Source: Nesterenkonia sp. Act20
Lineage (GTDB): Bacteria > Actinomycetota > Actinomycetes > Actinomycetales > Micrococcaceae
Length of the DNA: 64,000 bases
Reading direction: 5' to 3'
Assembly (NCBI RefSeq): GCF_019173455.1
Contig: NZ_JADPQH010000002.1
Span: 635,490 to 699,489 of the forward strand
The stretch's first letter is position 1, and every line of letters starts with the position of its first letter. Shown here piece after piece: positions 36,796 to 45,293 of the stretch. The position numbers and the translations under genes are program-made. The notes beneath the pieces are model-generated. The model saw only the letters and a list, made by a program, of their open reading frames with translations, was not told where the DNA came from and did no database searches.

Positions 36796-37314
36796 TCAGG
36801 CTGCTTCCTGCTGCACGCGAAGCGCCTCGACCGTGCGAACGGCCTTGGACAACGGTGCCTGGAACAGGGAGGCTGCCTTGGACTGGACGCCGATGAGGGC
36901 ACCAGCCATCTTGCTGAGCAGAACCTCGCGGGACTCAAGGTCCGCGAGCTGCTTCACTCCTGCTTCATCCAGAGCGACGCCATCCATGTAGCCGCCCTTG
37001 ACGATGAGCGCAGGATTGCTCTTGGCGAAGTCACGCAGAGACTTGGCCACGTCCACGGGGTCACCGTGGACGAAGGCGATGGCGGAGGGACCGGACATCT
37101 TGCCTTCAAAGGCGTCGATGCCGAGTTCCCGAGCCGCGATCTCGGTGAGCGTGTTCTTCACCACAGCGTAGTGTGCGTTCTCTCGCACGGACCGGCGCAG
37201 AGTCTGCAGCTGGCCCACGGAGAGGCCGCGGTACTCCGTGAGCACTGCGGCAGTCGAGTTGTTGAAGAGTTCCTTCAACTCATCGACGGCGGCAGCCTTC
37301 TCAGGATTCGCCAT
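36796..37314 (-). CDS. rplJ: 50S ribosomal protein L10
   Basis: The stalk base protein that binds L7/L12 and 23S rRNA, 172 residues. VLTEYRGLSVGQLQTLRR and YAVVKNTLTEIAA are typical, and the C-terminal helix LIGVQSKAASLFQAPLSK holds L12 dimers. I chose ATG 37314, with AAGGAG 4 bases upstream; a longer frame to 37332 has no support. Expression is probably controlled by the leader hairpin at 37364-37396. Confidence 0.98.
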   Translation of the reverse strand: MANPEKAAAVDELKELFNNSTAAVLTEYRGLSVGQLQTLRRSVRENAHYAVVKNTLTEIAARELGIDAFEGKMSGPSAIAFVHGDPVDVAKSLRDFAKSNPALIVKGGYMDGVALDEAGVKQLADLESREVLLSKMAGALIGVQSKAASLFQAPLSKAVRTVEALRVQQEAA

Positions 37315-37560
37315 GGCACTCCTTCCGATCATGTAAGCCGGTCACCCCATTGTGCTGGGACATGAAAAATGCCCCGCTGCGCAAGGCACGGGGCATGGTC
37401 TAGGAGAAGGAGCTGATCGCAGTCAAGAGCGATCCGATTCTTCGAATAGAACGTGTTCGTGTCCTGCGCAGGTCGCCCAAGAGGGTCTTTAGAGTTGCGT
37501 CGCCTCACAGACATGATGCCTGCTGACCGCGCAGATCAGCCAATGATCTGCGCACGACAA
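37315..37560 (-). promoter_or_regulatory. rplJ-rplL leader RNA (L10-leader-like)
   Basis: A leader of up to 240 bases with two clear hairpins. The 5' one is a perfect 10-bp repeat GCGCAGATCA/TGATCTGCGC with a 5-base loop (37529-37553). The 3' one is the U-run hairpin at 37364-37396, 50 bases before rplJ. In B. subtilis and others an L10-L12 complex binds the rplJ leader and controls termination; this arrangement looks similar. Confidence 0.6.
37364..37396 (-). terminator. Attenuator hairpin in the rplJ leader
   Basis: On the minus strand ATGCCCCG pairs with CGGGGCAT across a 12-base loop, followed at once by a run of five U. It is the only hairpin I found in the window with a proper U-tract, and it lies upstream of rplJ, not after a gene, so it is best read as an attenuator. 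Confidence 0.7.
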
Positions 37561-37653
37561 CAACGACCGGCGGTCTTTGGTCAGGTGTCACTCTACACGC
37601 GGGGCCAGGGCCCCGCAATTCCGCATCTCGGGGCACCCATCCCTCCCCTCCCC

Positions 37654-37725
37654 GTTGAGCGGCGGATTCTCCGGGTACCTCGTGCGCGAGAAGGCCCCAC
37701 AAGCTCGGAGAATCCGCCGCTCAAC
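37654..37725. repeat. Perfect 20-bp inverted repeat with 32-bp spacer
   Basis: GTTGAGCGGCGGATTCTCCG at 37654-37673 is exactly complementary to 37706-37725. It lies between the rplA terminator and the rplJ leader, with no frame inside. The arms are too long and too widely spaced for an ordinary terminator. It may be a palindromic intergenic repeat element. Confidence 0.7.
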
Positions 37726-37738
37726 GCAGGCAGAGACA

Positions 37739-37775
37739 GAAGCAGGCCCCCGTCCCGAGGACGAGGGCCTGCTTC
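37739..37775 (-). terminator. Terminator after rplA
   Basis: A 17-bp stem with one G-U pair and a three-base loop (GAAGCAGGCCCCCGTCC, complement at 37759-37775), about 34 bp after the rplA stop. It closes the rplK-rplA unit. Confidence 0.8.
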
Positions 37776-37808
37776 GGTGACTGCTCCCTGCGGAGCATCT
37801 GCGACTGA

Positions 37809-38513
37809 TCAGTCGGTGATCACCTTGGTGACGTTCGGATCCACAGGGATGCCGGGACCGAAGGTGGTGGCGACGGTGACGCGATTGATGTAGCGACCCT
37901 TGGAGGCGGAGGGCTTCAGGCGAAGGACCTCCTCCAGAGCGGCTGCATAGTTCTCGGTGAGCGCCTTGGCATCGAAGCTGCTCTTGCCCACGATGAAGTG
38001 CAGGTTCGAGTGCTTGTCCACGCGGAAGGTGATCTTGCCGCCCTTGAGCTCGTTGACGGCCTTGGCGACGTCAGGGGTCACGGTGCCGGTCTTCGGGTTC
38101 GGCATCAGGTTGCGGGGACCCAGGACCTTGCCCAGACGTCCGACCTTTCCCATCATGTCCGGGGAGGCGACGGCGGCGTCGAAGTCGGTCCAGCCGTCGG
38201 CGACCTTGGCGATGAGCTCATCGCCGCCGACGAAGTCTGCTCCGGCTTCTTCGGCCTTGGCGACGTTGTCACCCTGGGTGAAGACGACCACGCGGGCGGT
38301 CTTACCCGTGCCGTGCGGCAGGATGACCGTGCCGCGGACCATCTGGTCTGCCTTGCGCGGGTCGACCGAGAGGCGCATGGCCACCTCGACCGTCGCGTCC
38401 GAGGTGGACGGGTTGGTCTCCTTGGCCAGGGCTACTGCCTCGGCCGGGGAGTACAGCGCGTCCTCGTTGATCTTCTGGGCTGCTGCTTCATAAGCTTTGC
38501 TGCGCTTTGCCAT
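37809..38513 (-). CDS. rplA: 50S ribosomal protein L1
   Basis: The L1-stalk protein that helps release E-site tRNA and represses the L11 operon in E. coli. It has 234 residues. [40 protein letters not shown] and [16 protein letters not shown] are conserved. It follows rplK by 135 bp; that gap holds the small repeat ACAGGGC/GCCCTGT (38605-38622). Confidence 0.98.
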   Translation of the reverse strand: MAKRSKAYEAAAQKINEDALYSPAEAVALAKETNPSTSDATVEVAMRLSVDPRKADQMVRGTVILPHGTGKTARVVVFTQGDNVAKAEEAGADFVGGDELIAKVADGWTDFDAAVASPDMMGKVGRLGKVLGPRNLMPNPKTGTVTPDVAKAVNELKGGKITFRVDKHSNLHFIVGKSSFDAKALTENYAAALEEVLRLKPSASKGRYINRVTVATTFGPGIPVDPNVTKVITD

Positions 38514-38648
38514 CTGCGTTGTTCTCCTTAGCAGTTGTGGTACGTGGGTCGCGCTCGACCCTTCCCACCGTCCGCCGGTGAAGGGGCGGACTCATTGTCT
38601 GTCCACAGGGCGAATGCCCTGTGTCGTGTCTGCGGGCGGGTGCCCTGT

Positions 38649-39080
38649 TCAGCCTTCGACGGTGATGCCCATGGAGCGGGCAGTGCCGGCGACGATCTTG
38701 GAGGCTCCGGCGAGGTCGTTCGCGTTGAGGTCCTCCATCTTGGTCTGCGCGATCTCTTCGACCTGCGACTGGGTCAGCTTGCCGACCTTCTCGGTATGCG
38801 GCACGCCCGAGCCCTTGGCCACGCCTGCTGCCTTCTTGATCAGCTCGGCGGCCGGCGGAGTCTTGGTGACGAAGGTGAAGGAGCGGTCTTCGTAGACCGT
38901 GATCTCCACAGGGATCACATTGCCGCGCTGGGACTCAGTCGCCGCGTTGTAAGCCTTGCAGAACTCCATGATATTGACACCGTGCTGACCGAGTGCAGGA
39001 CCAATCGGAGGAGCCGGGTTGGCGGCGCCTGCGTTGATCTGCAGCTTGATCAGGCCGGAGACTTTCTTCTTCGGGGCCAT
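38649..39080 (-). CDS. rplK: 50S ribosomal protein L11
   Basis: L11 forms the GTPase-associated centre and mediates RelA activation and thiostrepton binding. It has 143 residues, starting [18 protein letters not shown], with the Pro-rich [20 protein letters not shown]. The start is ATG 39080; the frame continues upstream into leader sequence without homology. Confidence 0.98.
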   Translation of the reverse strand: MAPKKKVSGLIKLQINAGAANPAPPIGPALGQHGVNIMEFCKAYNAATESQRGNVIPVEITVYEDRSFTFVTKTPPAAELIKKAAGVAKGSGVPHTEKVGKLTQSQVEEIAQTKMEDLNANDLAGASKIVAGTARSMGITVEG

Positions 39081-39100
39081 GTTCAGCGTCCTTTTCTTAC

Positions 39101-39148
39101 GTTGCAGGCTCTCGCATGGGCTGCGGTGCAACCCTGGGCGCGAGAGCC
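39101..39148 (-). promoter_or_regulatory. Structured leader of the rplK-rplA operon
   Basis: Two interleaved perfect repeats lie just upstream of rplK: GGCTCTCGC/GCGAGAGCC (39107-39115 and 39140-39148) and GTTGCA/TGCAAC (39101-39106 and 39127-39132). They could form a pseudoknot or alternative folds. L1 binds the leader of this operon in E. coli, so an L1 site is plausible. Confidence 0.45.
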
Positions 39149-39215
39149 CTCACCTGGTGTCCCTGTGCCACAGGAGCGTGACGCAGGGGGGTGGCCATCA
39201 TGGCGTGATGACCGG

Positions 39216-39252
39216 TTCGACGCCGCAGGCCAAAGCCACCTGCGGCGTCGAA
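39216..39252 (-). terminator. Terminator after nusG
   Basis: A perfect 14-bp inverted repeat (TTCGACGCCGCAGG and complement) with a 9-base loop, starting 27 bp after the nusG stop. The T-run adjacent to it lies on the plus-strand side, so on the coding strand it lacks a U-tract. Confidence 0.7.
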
Positions 39253-39278
39253 AGTTTTTGAGTTATATCGGCCGAGCC

Positions 39279-40133
39279 TCAGTAGATCTTTTCGACCTGG
39301 TTGAAGTTCAGCGTCACGGGGGTCTCGCGCTCGAAGATCGAGACGAGCACCACGAGCTGGCGAGAGTCTGCGTGGATCTCCGAGATGGAGGCCGGGAGCG
39401 TGGCGAATGGGCCATCGGTGACGGTGACCGATTCGCCGACCTCGAAGTCGACCTTGATGTCCGATCCGCCTGCTGTTCCGGAACCATCCTCCGCCTCACC
39501 ATGCTTGGGAGCGTCGGGCTTGCCGAGCAGGTGATCCGAGAGCATCGCGAAGACCTCGTCGGAGCTCAGCGGATGCGGATCGTGAGCGTTGCCGACGAAG
39601 CCGGTGACACCCGGCGTGTGGCGCACCACGCCCCAGGAGGCGTCGGTGAGCTCCATGCGCACGATCACGTAGCCGGGGATCCGGACTCGGGTGACGACCT
39701 TGCGCTGAGTGCCCTTGATCTCCACGACCTCTTCCATGGGGACCTCGATCTCGAAGATGTGGTCTTCCATGTCCTGGGTCTGGATGCGGGTCTCCAGGTT
39801 GGACTTCACTCGCTTCTCGTAGCCGGCGTAGGTGTGCACGACATACCAGTCGCCGAGCTGACGACGCAGCTTGGACTTCAATGCGGCGGCGCGCTCCTCG
39901 TAGGACTTCTCCTCCTCGGGCACCTCGGCGTCAGCCTCCTGCTCACCCTGTGCGGATTCGGCCTCGGAGGACTCGGCCGGCTGGTCCGCAGCCTCCTGCT
40001 CGCCCTCAGCCTCGACCTCAGTGGTCTCGTCTGCCTCGCCGGCAGCGGCTGTGGTCTGCTCTTCTGCCTCGGCAGGGGCATCCTGGGCGGCGTCGACCTC
40101 TTCGGTCTGCTGCGAAAGATCCTGATCAGACAC
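39279..40133 (-). CDS. nusG: Transcription termination/antitermination factor NusG with long acidic N-terminus
   Basis: NusG links RNA polymerase to Rho and the ribosome. The conserved NGN domain starts near residue 105 ([19 protein letters not shown]) and includes [15 protein letters not shown] and [10 protein letters not shown]. The C-terminal KOW domain has [20 protein letters not shown]. The first 100 residues are low-complexity and acidic, rich in Glu and Ala. I chose GTG 40133, preceded by AGGAG at 4 bases; the frame continues to 40169. The 284 residues compare with about 180 in E. coli; actinobacterial NusG often has such an extension. Confidence 0.96.
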   Translation of the reverse strand: MSDQDLSQQTEEVDAAQDAPAEAEEQTTAAAGEADETTEVEAEGEQEAADQPAESSEAESAQGEQEADAEVPEEEKSYEERAAALKSKLRRQLGDWYVVHTYAGYEKRVKSNLETRIQTQDMEDHIFEIEVPMEEVVEIKGTQRKVVTRVRIPGYVIVRMELTDASWGVVRHTPGVTGFVGNAHDPHPLSSDEVFAMLSDHLLGKPDAPKHGEAEDGSGTAGGSDIKVDFEVGESVTVTDGPFATLPASISEIHADSRQLVVLVSIFERETPVTLNFNQVEKIY

Positions 40134-40228
40134 TGTTCTCCTGCTTTCCGTGGTGCTCACCGACCACACGGCGAGCTCTCGATCCGTGACGCGAGGCGCT
40201 GGATGCGCCGCTCCGTCATCGTCAGTTG

Positions 40229-40588
40229 TCAGTCACCGTTTTCAGCGCTGTCGTCTACCGCGCCATCGCCTCCTGCGCCACCACCGTCGGCCGGCGCCTC
40301 TGCTGGCTGCTCAGCCGGCTGCTCCACGCCGCCGCTGTCGCCGCCGAAGAGCGCCTCGGCTCCGCGGCTGAAGACGGCGTCGAAACCGGTGACGATTCCA
40401 ATCACCACGAGGACGAAGACCAGGACCACCGTCGTGTAGTTGACCAGCTCGCGCCGGGTCGGCACGACGACCTTCTTGAGCTCGTCGATCACCTGACGGA
40501 GGAACAGCAACACTTTCCCGAACGGGCCCTTCGGTTCGCCGCCGGCGGGCGCGGAGCCCTGATCTGGCGTCGAAGGCGACTGGGACAC
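40229..40588 (-). CDS. secE: Preprotein translocase subunit SecE with acidic C-terminal tail
   Basis: A single-span subunit of the Sec channel. The amphipathic segment and helix are clear ([20 protein letters not shown], then [20 protein letters not shown]). After the helix about 40 residues form a Glu/Pro/Ala then Asp-rich tail ending DDSAENGD, which is unusual because SecE normally ends soon after the helix. It has 119 residues and lies 95 bp before nusG, directly after tRNA-Trp. Confidence 0.95.
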   Translation of the reverse strand: MSQSPSTPDQGSAPAGGEPKGPFGKVLLFLRQVIDELKKVVVPTRRELVNYTTVVLVFVLVVIGIVTGFDAVFSRGAEALFGGDSGGVEQPAEQPAEAPADGGGAGGDGAVDDSAENGD

Positions 40589-40626
40589 AAAGACTCCATC
40601 TGTTCACGGTTAAGGCGGGTGCCTAG

Positions 40627-40699
40627 CAGGGCAGACAGGACTCGAACCTGCAACCTACGGTTTTGGAGACCGTTGCGCTACCAATTGCGCCACTGCCCT
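40627..40699 (-). tRNA. tRNA-Trp (anticodon CCA)
   Basis: A 73-base cloverleaf on the minus strand. The acceptor AGGGCAG pairs with CTGCCCT and the discriminator is G. The D loop has AATTGGTAG, the anticodon loop is CTCCAAA with CCA, and the T arm has GGTTCGAGTCC. The CCA end is not encoded. It lies just upstream of secE, a common actinobacterial arrangement. Confidence 0.95.
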
Positions 40700-40871
40700 A
40701 GGGGTCTGGATCCTCCGCCACCGTAGCGCACCTGCTGCCGGTAACCGGTTTTGGGGCACGATGGATCGGAGGTGCCTGAGACACCGGTGAATGAGTCTAC
40801 GCCCTCGGTCCGGCGCAGGACAAACCGGTACTGTGGGAGCAGTCCATGAATCCCGAAAGGATCCCACAGAC

Positions 40872-42086
40872 ATGACATCCCCGAGCTCCCGCATCTCCGA
40901 CCGTATCGGCTCGATCGCCGAGTCCGCCACCCTTGCCGTCGATGCCAAGGCCAAGGCCATGAAGGCTGACGGTGAGGATGTCATCGGCTTCGGCGCGGGC
41001 GAGCCGGACTTCCCGTCACCTGACTACGTGGTCGCCGCCGCCATGGAGGCCGCACAGGACCCGCGCTTCCACCGCTACTCCCCTGCGGCCGGATTGCCCG
41101 AGCTGCGCGCGGCGGTGGCCGAGAAGACGACCCGCGACTCGGGCTACCGGATCGACGGCCAGGCTCTCACCCCTGCCAACGTGCTGATCACCAATGGCGG
41201 CAAGCAGGCGGTCTACAACACCTTCGCCACGCTGCTGGACCCCGGTGATGAGGTCATCGTCCCGACGCCCTTCTGGACGACCTACCCGGAGGCGATCAAG
41301 CTTGCCGGCGGCGTCCCCGTGGACATCTTCGCCGGACCCGAGCAGGGCTATAAGGTCACCCTGGACCAGCTCGAGAGCGTGCTGACCGAACGCACCAAGG
41401 TGCTCGTGTTCGTCTCACCGTCCAATCCCACCGGAGCGGTCTACTCGGCTGAAGCGGTGCGTGAGATCGGCCGCTGGGCCGCCGAGAAGGGACTGTGGGT
41501 GGTCACCGATGAGATCTATGAGCACCTGACCTACGACGCGGCCGAGTTCACCTCCATCGCGGCGCTGCCGGAGCTCGCCGATCAGGTCGTGGTGCTCAAT
41601 GGCGTGGCGAAGACCTACGCCATGACCGGATGGCGCGTGGGCTGGATGGTGGGCCCCACCGACATCATCAAGGCGGCGTCGAATCTGCAGTCCCACGCCA
41701 CGAGCAACGTCGCCAACGTCTCGCAGATGGCCGCACTGGCCGCCGTCGAAGGCTCATTGGCGGCGGTCGAGACGATGAAGGCCGCCTTCGACCGCCGCCG
41801 CAGAGCGATCGTCAGTGGTCTCAACGCGATCGAGGGGTTCTCCTGTCCCACACCGGAGGGCGCGTTCTACGCCTACGTGGACGTCCGCGAGGCACTGGGC
41901 CGCGAGATCGGCGGGCGCACCCCGCAGACTTCCGCAGAGCTCGCGGAGATCATCCTCGAGCAGGCAAAGGTCGCCGTCGTCCCGGGTGAGGCCTTTGGGC
42001 CCAGCGGCTTCCTGCGCCTGTCCTACGCCCTGGGAGACGATGACCTGGACAAGGGCCTGCGCCGCATCCAGGAACTCATGGCCTGA
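40872..42086 (+). CDS. aspC: Pyridoxal-phosphate aspartate aminotransferase (class I)
   Basis: Transfers amino groups between aspartate and 2-oxoglutarate, or a similar pair. It has 404 residues. [15 protein letters not shown] at the start, [23 protein letters not shown] and the PLP lysine in [14 protein letters not shown] are class I features (subgroup I-gamma). The start is ATG 40872 with AAGGA upstream; the open frame reaches 40791 without homology. It stands divergently next to tRNA-Trp, as in other actinobacteria. Exact substrate preference is inferred. Confidence 0.9.
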   Translation: MTSPSSRISDRIGSIAESATLAVDAKAKAMKADGEDVIGFGAGEPDFPSPDYVVAAAMEAAQDPRFHRYSPAAGLPELRAAVAEKTTRDSGYRIDGQALTPANVLITNGGKQAVYNTFATLLDPGDEVIVPTPFWTTYPEAIKLAGGVPVDIFAGPEQGYKVTLDQLESVLTERTKVLVFVSPSNPTGAVYSAEAVREIGRWAAEKGLWVVTDEIYEHLTYDAAEFTSIAALPELADQVVVLNGVAKTYAMTGWRVGWMVGPTDIIKAASNLQSHATSNVANVSQMAALAAVEGSLAAVETMKAAFDRRRRAIVSGLNAIEGFSCPTPEGAFYAYVDVREALGREIGGRTPQTSAELAEIILEQAKVAVVPGEAFGPSGFLRLSYALGDDDLDKGLRRIQELMA

Positions 42087-42115
42087 ACCCGACAGGTGCG
42101 GAGCAGATCCGTCGC

Positions 42116-42138
42116 GGCCCCGGGGTGTGCCCCGGGGG
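42116..42138 (+). terminator. Hairpin after the aminotransferase
   Basis: CCCCGGGG-TGTG-CCCCGGGG with one more pair outside, 30 bp after the stop codon. It is a GC-only stem without a U-tract, probably a terminator. Confidence 0.55.
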
Positions 42139-42225
42139 CTGAACCCATAGACTCATAGGAGCACCTGCCGAGGACGTCAGGCTCGAGATCCACCTGGAAT
42201 CCATGAAGGGACGAGCTGAAACACC

Positions 42226-43257
42226 ATGCGCATCGGACTGCTCACCTCCGGCGGCGACTGCCCCGGCCTGAATGCTGTCATCCGCTCCTCTGTGCTGCAC
42301 GGCATCAAGAGCTACGGCGATGAGTTCGTCGGCTTCAAGGGCGGATGGCGCGGGGTCATCGAGGGTGACTACATCGACCTTCCCCGACAGTCTGTGCGCG
42401 GACTCTCCCGTGAAGGCGGCACGATCCTCGGCACCTCCCGCACCCACCCGTACAACCACCCGCAGGGTGGGCCGGAGAACATCGCCAAGCAGCTCAAGCG
42501 CCACGACATCGACGCCGTCATCGCCATCGGCGGCGAGGGCACCCTCGCTGGCGCCAAGCGGCTCGCCGATGATGGCATCCCTGTGGTCGGCGTGCCCAAG
42601 ACCATCGACAACGATCTCAAGGCCACCGACTACACCTTCGGCTTCGACACGGCGATCTCCATCGCCACCGACGCGATGGACCGCCTGCGCACCACCGGGG
42701 AGTCCCATCACCGCTGCATGGTCGCCGAGGTCATGGGACGCCACGTCGGCTGGATCGCGCTGCACTCCGGGATGTCAGCAGGAGCTCATGCGATCCTGGT
42801 CCCCGAGCACAAGGTCTCCATGGACCAGGTCTGCGAATGGGTGGAGCAGGTCCACTCGCGGGGACGCTCCCCGCTGGTCGTCGTCGCCGAGGGATTCATC
42901 CCGGAGGACGCCGAGGAGGCCCTGGCAGGCAAGGGCGAGGAGTCCGACGGACGACCGCGCCTGGGCGGGATCGGCGAGTGGGTGACCCAGCAGATCGAGG
43001 CCAAGACAGGAATCGAGTCCCGGCACACGACGCTGGGCCACATCCAGCGCGGCGGAAACCCCACGGGCTACGACCGGGTGCTCGCCACCCGCTTCGGCAT
43101 CCGAGCGCTGGACCTCGTCCACGAGCAGGCCTGGGGCCATATGGCAGCCCTCCGCGGGACCGAGATCGTCAAGGTCGACCTCACCGAGGCGTTGGACGGC
43201 CTGAAGTCGGTCCCGGCCGAGCGCTATGAAGAGGCGCAGATCCTCTTCGGCCGCTGA
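42226..43257 (+). CDS. pfkA: 6-phosphofructokinase
   Basis: Phosphorylates fructose 6-phosphate in glycolysis. It has 343 residues. The N-terminal SGGDCPGLNAVIR and the catalytic PKTIDNDL (D128) are clear, with GGNPTGYDR near the C-terminus. The phosphoryl-donor pocket is mixed: GGEGT at 102-106 keeps Gly where ATP enzymes have it, while K125 is the residue seen in PPi enzymes. Related actinobacterial enzymes with this pair use ATP, so ATP is likelier. Confidence 0.92.
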   Translation: MRIGLLTSGGDCPGLNAVIRSSVLHGIKSYGDEFVGFKGGWRGVIEGDYIDLPRQSVRGLSREGGTILGTSRTHPYNHPQGGPENIAKQLKRHDIDAVIAIGGEGTLAGAKRLADDGIPVVGVPKTIDNDLKATDYTFGFDTAISIATDAMDRLRTTGESHHRCMVAEVMGRHVGWIALHSGMSAGAHAILVPEHKVSMDQVCEWVEQVHSRGRSPLVVVAEGFIPEDAEEALAGKGEESDGRPRLGGIGEWVTQQIEAKTGIESRHTTLGHIQRGGNPTGYDRVLATRFGIRALDLVHEQAWGHMAALRGTEIVKVDLTEALDGLKSVPAERYEEAQILFGR

Positions 43258-43278
43258 GCCGGACATGATCGCGCACCT

Positions 43279-44025
43279 ATGACTGCTCTGGGCGACCACA
43301 CCCGCAGCATCATCGCCCTGTCCTGGTCGCGGATGCTCGGGCTTCCCGACGACGATCTCCTGGGCAGCCCTGCGCGCCACGAGATCACCCGCCCCGACGG
43401 GTCGGCGGTGTCCTTCCTGCAGCTCTTCGGGCACGCCGTGATCAGCGGACCCGCCGAGGTGCTCCGCCGCGCCCGAGGATTCGAGGACGCGGCGCTGGCC
43501 GAGGAACGATGCCTGCTGGAGCTTGCGCGCCGCCATGGGGAGGGCGCCCGAAGCCGGGGCGCGTCCACGTTGCTCTACGCGGAGGAGCCGCCGAGCCTGG
43601 GGCCCTCAGCCCTCGGCGCGATCTCCTACGATCAGGACCACGTGCGCGCGGTGCTGGCCGAGTCTCCCGCCGACGACGTGCAGATCTCCGGCATTGCGAA
43701 GGCTCCGTGGAGCGCCGCACTGGTCAGCGAGGACAGCGGAGAGGCATGGGGGGCTGCGGGTCGCGAGGTGTGGTCGGGAATGCTGGCCCAGTTGGGCGTG
43801 CTGACGACGCCCTCTCGGCGGAGGGCCGGGGTGGGGCTGCACCTGGGCGCCGTCGCCGCCGAGGAGGCCTTCGTCGAAGGACTCATCCCGCAGTGGCAGG
43901 CCGGCAGCCAGTCGGTCGGCGCTCGGCGCATCGCCGCGCGCCTCGGCTTCACCGCCGCCGGGACGCAGACCACCGTGGTGTTCGACCAGCCAGCGTTCGG
44001 GCAGCCGGTGATCGACCAGCCCTAG
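43279..44025 (+). CDS. GNAT-like acetyltransferase domain protein
   Basis: A 248-residue protein. The C-terminal part reads like an acetyltransferase end: QSVGARRIAARLGFTAAG is the usual N-x-x-A-x-x-x-A-x-x-LGF motif with Ser for Asn. The middle (about 90-130) is less clear. It follows pfkA by 21 bp, probably in the same transcript. Its stop interlocks with the stop of the converging gene (shared CTAG). Substrate unknown. Confidence 0.6.
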   Translation: MTALGDHTRSIIALSWSRMLGLPDDDLLGSPARHEITRPDGSAVSFLQLFGHAVISGPAEVLRRARGFEDAALAEERCLLELARRHGEGARSRGASTLLYAEEPPSLGPSALGAISYDQDHVRAVLAESPADDVQISGIAKAPWSAALVSEDSGEAWGAAGREVWSGMLAQLGVLTTPSRRRAGVGLHLGAVAAEEAFVEGLIPQWQAGSQSVGARRIAARLGFTAAGTQTTVVFDQPAFGQPVIDQP

Positions 44026-45185
44026 CGCCGCGGGCCGCGCAGGAAGTCTCCCTGCGGACGTCCCACGGCCTGGCCGGCGTCCGGGCGCACGATGATCTCC
44101 TGTGCGGCGGCGTAGAAACTCGGCTCCTCGCCCGCCCCGTCACGGACCACCAGCTGCAGCGCGGGGTCGACCTTGCGCTTGACCAGTGCCAGTGCGATGG
44201 GCCCCATCTCGTGGTGGCGGCCCACGGAGGTGACCTTTCCGACCGCACGCTCCTGGATGAGCTGCTCCGGGGAAGACTCCGCTGACGCTGCCAGCACATC
44301 TGAGCCGATGGCGGGAAGCGTGTGCTCGCTGCCGTCCAGATGCAGGAAGACCAGGCGACGAGGTGGATGTCCGAGGTTGTGCACCCTGGCCACGGTCTCC
44401 TGGCCCTTATAGCAGCCCTTGCTCAGGTGCACGGCAGTGCGGATGAGGTCCAGCTCGTGGGGGATCGCTTTCTCGTCGACCTCGCGGGCGAGCCGCGGAC
44501 GCCAGGCGGCGATCCGCAGCGCCTCGGAGGCCATCGTGCCGGCGAGCATCCATCCTGCCTGCAGGATCGAATCGATCACCGTGCCGAGCGCATCACGCGG
44601 GACCAGGCTCAGCCGCCAGGACCAGTCGCTGCCGGGGTGCTGTGACTCTTCGATCTCGGCGTAGCTGGCGGCACCGACGCCGAGCTGCGGCCAGGGATCC
44701 TCCCAGACGACCTGCGGAGCCGGTGAGGTGGATTCGGGAAGCGCCGCCATGGAACCGAGCACGGCGTACTCAGCGCTTCGATCGGTGATCTCCACCCGGA
44801 GCATGAACTTCATCGAGTCGAGCCACTGAGCGAGCACGGCACCGTGGGAGCCTTCGGTGATGAGCCAGACGGTCTCGCCGTCGTCGATCACTGCCGCGTC
44901 GTGTTCGATCCGACCCGAGATGTCCAGCAGCAGCAGCTCGGTGGGCTCTCCCGGCTTCAGCCCCGCGATCTGCTGTGAGGACAGCGTGCTCAGCCAGGAC
45001 AGCCGGTCAGGACCGCTGACGGTGACCACGCTGCGATGGGAGAGGTCGACGACGGCCGCCCCTTGCTCGAGGGCCCGCTGCTCGCGGGTGGGGTCGCCGT
45101 AGTGTCCGGCGACCGGGGCATCGTCGCCGCCGTCCGGCACGGCACCGGGCCGGGAGAGCAGTTCAGAGCTGAGGCGATCATCCAC
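44022..45185 (-). CDS. ygfZ: Folate-binding protein YgfZ/GcvT family
   Basis: A tetrahydrofolate-binding protein needed for maturation or repair of certain iron-sulfur enzymes. It has 387 residues. The family signature is present as KGCYKGQETVARVHNLG, with the conserved Cys. I placed the start at GTG 45185 with AAGGAG 6 bases upstream; the frame goes on to 45260 without support. It lies next to a nitrobindin-like gene. Confidence 0.9.
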   Translation of the reverse strand: MDDRLSSELLSRPGAVPDGGDDAPVAGHYGDPTREQRALEQGAAVVDLSHRSVVTVSGPDRLSWLSTLSSQQIAGLKPGEPTELLLLDISGRIEHDAAVIDDGETVWLITEGSHGAVLAQWLDSMKFMLRVEITDRSAEYAVLGSMAALPESTSPAPQVVWEDPWPQLGVGAASYAEIEESQHPGSDWSWRLSLVPRDALGTVIDSILQAGWMLAGTMASEALRIAAWRPRLAREVDEKAIPHELDLIRTAVHLSKGCYKGQETVARVHNLGHPPRRLVFLHLDGSEHTLPAIGSDVLAASAESSPEQLIQERAVGKVTSVGRHHEMGPIALALVKRKVDPALQLVVRDGAGEEPSFYAAAQEIIVRPDAGQAVGRPQGDFLRGPRR

Positions 45186-45293
45186 TGGGGACTCCTTCTT
45201 CGAGGCGTATGACGCGGACCTGCTGGTCGGCCTGCGCGCGTCTGGTCGGCGCGAGCGCATCGGGTCTGCGTGCGCTCGGCACGGGTGCCCAGG

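Noticed and set aside
37621-37730. The 20-bp inverted repeat as an insertion sequence remnant
   Set aside because: Only 32 bp lie between the arms, there is no transposase and no flanking target duplication that I can see.
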